NCBI GenBank assembly: GCA_019693395.1
Contig: JAAMXP010001347.1
Span: forward strand, 1 to 10,719
DNA from: Ettlia oleoabundans
Taxonomy: Eukaryota; Chlorophyta; Chlorophyceae; Chlamydomonadales
Length of the DNA stretch: 10,719 bases
Reading direction: 5' to 3'
Position numbers and translations under genes: made by a program. Positions 9,601-10,719 of this stretch are shown here, in pieces (within the stretch, counting starts at the first letter, position 1; every line of letters begins with the position of its first letter). The notes under the pieces are model-generated. The model was not told the origin of the DNA. It made no database searches and was given only the letters and a program-made list of their open reading frames with translations.

Positions 9601-10590
9601 CACTTACAGCCAAGATGGGCACAGGCATGGTTGAGGGCAGAGCCAGGGGCCAGGGGCGGGGTGTGTGCAAGGGCAGGACTAGGAGAGCATCGCCGAAAGC
9701 ATGCTGACCCGCCCTCCTTACTACCCTTCCCATGACTCAAATCCATTGTATCCACCAACCCACCACACCCCTAACCCCTAACCCCTTAATACTGCAGCGC
9801 CCAGGCAGATGTCGTGCGTGCCTTTTTAGCTGCCACTGCCGAGGGGTACCGCTACGCCGCTGCCCACCCCACCGAGGCAGCCGATCTGTTTGTGAAGATG
9901 GCGGCGGCTGAGCACCCGGATCTGCCTCAGCCCCTCGATAAGGAGATGTGCAGGGACAGCATGGGGTTGGTGGCCAAGGTGGGTGGGAGGGTGGATAGGG
10001 GTGGCTTGATAGTGGTGCAGCAGCTGTGATAAATGTGCGTCACACCCATGCATGGACAGACACTGTACACGCCGTAAACAGACGACGACATTCTTGCGTT
10101 TTCATGCTGCCCTCCTGCCCTGCTGCAGCACCTGTTGACTGAGGAGGGGCGGTGGGGCGCAATGCAGCAGCAACGCTGGGATTCGTTCCTGGACTGGCTG
10201 TCAGGTGGGTGGCTGAGACGGTAGATGGATGGGGCAGGCCGTGGGTGAGTGCGTCGGTGGATGGGTGTACGGGCAGGTGGGTTGGGTAGATATGTGAGAG
10301 AGTGGGTGGGTAGGTGGATGGATGGGTAGGTAGTAGGTAAGTGCGTGGATGGATAGGAGGGTCAAGTAAATAGGTCGGTGGGTAACTGGTTTTAGAGTTG
10401 TAGTTCTGGCGCCTTGGTGCACGCTGGGGGGGCGGCATATCTGGCGAGGGAACCTTGGATCACCTGCAGAGAGCGCTGCAGACCTCTGACCTGCCTCACC
10501 AGACGGATGCTTGCAATTCAAATCTGGCCTCGCTGCACCTGACGCACATGTGAGCAGACAGCAGGCTGTTGACCACCAAGATGCAGAGCC
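6692..10590 (+). CDS. NMT1/THI5-like substrate-binding-fold protein, 11 exons, 3' end outside window
   Basis: The family (PF09084-type NMT1/THI5) has a periplasmic-binding-protein fold. Members bind thiamine pyrimidine precursors or, in yeast THI5, make HMP-P from PLP and a histidine. Exons: 6692-6764, 6916-6972, 7322-7390, 7771-7829, 8064-8141, 8709-8849, 9010-9092, 9523-9588, 9798-9978, 10129-10208, 10565-10590. They join into about 305 residues without a stop. Diagnostic blocks: VALDWTPNCNHAGFYVAKAQ (7-26), GLDVSFISPHADDYKTTPAS (33-52), FAIAPSESVISY (61-72), AIVTLKSSGIDRPAK then LEGKRYASY, VQQMIRNDGG, LGLWNTLLKGEAEATWVFMG, DYNIPYGYSPVLLAHPDTL, GRWGAMQQQRWDSFLDWL, LLTTKMQSR. There is no signal or transit peptide, so it is probably cytosolic. 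The ATG at 6692 is the first in-frame ATG of that exon. Three donors read as GC. The last exons are least certain: a stronger donor after 10204 would instead end the protein at SGC. About 30-40 residues usual for the family lie beyond the window. The substrate is unknown; THI5 catalytic residues look absent. Confidence 0.9.
6765..6915 (+). other. NMT1-like intron 1, GC-AG type, with a CCG-rich tract
   Basis: The donor is AAAG then GCATGC and the acceptor CTGCAG. Joining AAAG to CCCAGG gives AKAQGFYSKAG, the expected spacing for the family. Bases about 6829-6870 hold a (CCG)n-like tract that is in frame by chance. Confidence 0.7.
6973..7321 (+). other. NMT1-like intron 2
   Basis: A 349-base GT-AG intron (donor CAG/GTGAGA, acceptor CTGCAG). 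No repeat or additional gene is visible. Confidence 0.85.
7391..7770 (+). other. NMT1-like intron 3, containing two simple repeats
   Basis: A 380-base GT-AG intron. It holds a (TGC)6 run at about 7433-7450 and the GCACA pentanucleotide array listed separately. The joined exons give APSESVISY across it. Confidence 0.85.
7571..7628. repeat. (GCACA)n pentanucleotide microsatellite
   Basis: Eight perfect GCACA units (7571-7610) are followed by about three units in which GCGCA and GCACA alternate. It is intronic and likely length-polymorphic. Confidence 0.95.
8191..8350. repeat. 28-base tandem repeat, about 5.7 copies
   Basis: The core GCAGGCTGCTGCATAC starts at 8201, 8229, 8257, 8285 and 8313, exactly 28 bases apart, and a truncated copy begins at 8341. 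The first two units read GTGATGA where later units read GTGATAA; the third has a local variant (GAGCTCATAA). The array ends in CTGCAG/GTAGG, which resembles a splice acceptor joined to a donor. Confidence 0.95.
8581..8609 (+). pseudogene. Decayed duplicate of the exon 6 acceptor edge
   Basis: CTGCAGCTGGAGG at 8581-8593 is identical to 8703-8715, the acceptor and first codons of exon 6. About 25 of the 29 bases match. Translated it gives LEVKEYAR against LEGKRYAS. Similarity then fades. The copy is 122 bases upstream of the real edge, so using it would change the frame. Confidence 0.75.
9135..9181 (+). pseudogene. First decayed copy of the exon 7 donor edge
   Basis: The segment aligns with 9049-9098, the end of exon 7 plus its donor. 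GAGCTCAA and TTCAAGTGAGT are kept exactly, with a few substitutions and small indels elsewhere. It does not continue the reading frame. Confidence 0.7.
9250..9286 (+). pseudogene. Second decayed copy of the exon 7 donor edge
   Basis: GAGCTGAACGTGTTCCAAGT near 9264-9283 differs from the exon 7 end GAGCTCAACGTGTTCAAGT by one substitution and one inserted C. The preceding GGCAC is also shared. The donor GTGAGT has decayed to GTGAAC. Confidence 0.7.
9312..9354. repeat. Nested direct repeats GCCGGCAGCTG and CAGCTGACAG
   Basis: GCCGGCAGCTG occurs at 9312-9322 and 9344-9354. CAGCTGACAG occurs at 9317-9326 and 9335-9344. The units are themselves partly palindromic (GCCGGC, CAGCTG). Intronic. Confidence 0.85.
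9768..9789. repeat. Three short telomere-like units (CCCCTAA) before an acceptor
   Basis: CCCCTAA at 9768-9774 and 9775-9781 and CCCCTTAA at 9782-9789 lie just before the acceptor of intron 8 and probably serve as its pyrimidine tract. The array is too short to argue for a telomeric origin. Confidence 0.7.
10209..10564 (+). other. NMT1-like intron 10 with GGTGGATG-type degenerate minisatellite
   Basis: About 10209-10390 is a degenerate tetranucleotide-like array of TGGG, TGGA and TAGG units, G-rich in the sense direction. The donor (10209) was chosen because it joins DWLSG to GLLTTKMQSR in frame. The acceptor is CAGCAG at 10559-10564. The remainder (10391-10558) shows no gene. Confidence 0.65.
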
Positions 10591-10719
10591 GTGCCGTCCT
10601 GCTGGCTCCCGCTTGTTGTTTGCTGACTTCTGTTCAGCACCCGCCCTTCACCCTCCACCCTCTTCCTATCAACGACCCACCCACCACCCCAATCCACACA
10701 CCTGCCAACGCCTGCCCAC
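10591..10719 (+). other. Probable last intron of the NMT1-like gene, cut by the window edge
   Basis: After ...TTKMQSR the sequence stays open to the end, but from about 10638 it becomes CCACCC- and CCTCC-rich, like the 3' ends of other introns here. A final acceptor is therefore expected soon after the window. The donor at 10591 (GTGCCG) is weak, so the exon end is uncertain. Confidence 0.5.

Noticed and set aside
9768..9789. Interstitial telomere
   Set aside because: Only about three CCCCTAA-like units, placed where a pyrimidine tract is expected; simple sequence explains it.
1..10719. A mobile element or defence cluster
   Set aside because: No transposase, integrase, reverse transcriptase, long terminal repeats or CRISPR-type spacing was found; all recognisable coding blocks belong to the two intron-split genes.

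Overview
The window looks like nuclear DNA from a eukaryote, most likely a chlorophyte green alga with fairly GC-rich DNA. Two intron-dense genes lie head to head. Exons are short (26-181 bases), introns run from about 150 to 570 bases, and 26 of 27 assigned splice acceptors read GCAG. The left protein resembles the plant form of ALIX more closely than the animal form. I cannot name the species. I see no prokaryotic operon, mobile element with coding capacity, CRISPR array, tRNA or rRNA.

Left gene, minus strand, 6372 down to 75 and continuing off the left edge: an ALIX/BRO1 homologue (ESCRT-associated, endosomal sorting). Eighteen exons can be joined into an uninterrupted 547-residue frame. 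It covers the whole BRO1 domain and the first part of the V domain. An in-frame stop ten codons upstream supports the start.

Middle, 6373-6691: a 319-base divergent intergenic region that must hold both 5' UTRs and promoters. It has no clear TATA box. It contains a CCAAT motif and a perfect 12-base palindrome.

Right gene, plus strand, 6692 to the right edge: an NMT1/THI5-like protein with a periplasmic-binding-protein fold. Eleven exons give about 305 residues, and the last exon lies beyond the window. It belongs to the bacterial-like branch (opening VALDWTPN). By my hand alignment it lacks the PLP lysine, the active-site histidine and the CCCFC motif of yeast HMP-P synthase.

The two genes share no obvious pathway, so the head-to-head layout is probably only a shared promoter region. 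The more unusual signals are in RNA processing and intron evolution. Four of 28 donors appear to be GC instead of GT. Introns of both genes tend to be G-rich after the donor and C-rich before the acceptor. Two introns of the right gene carry decayed copies of the neighbouring exon edge, and one carries a 28-base tandem repeat. I do not see an undescribed multi-gene system here.
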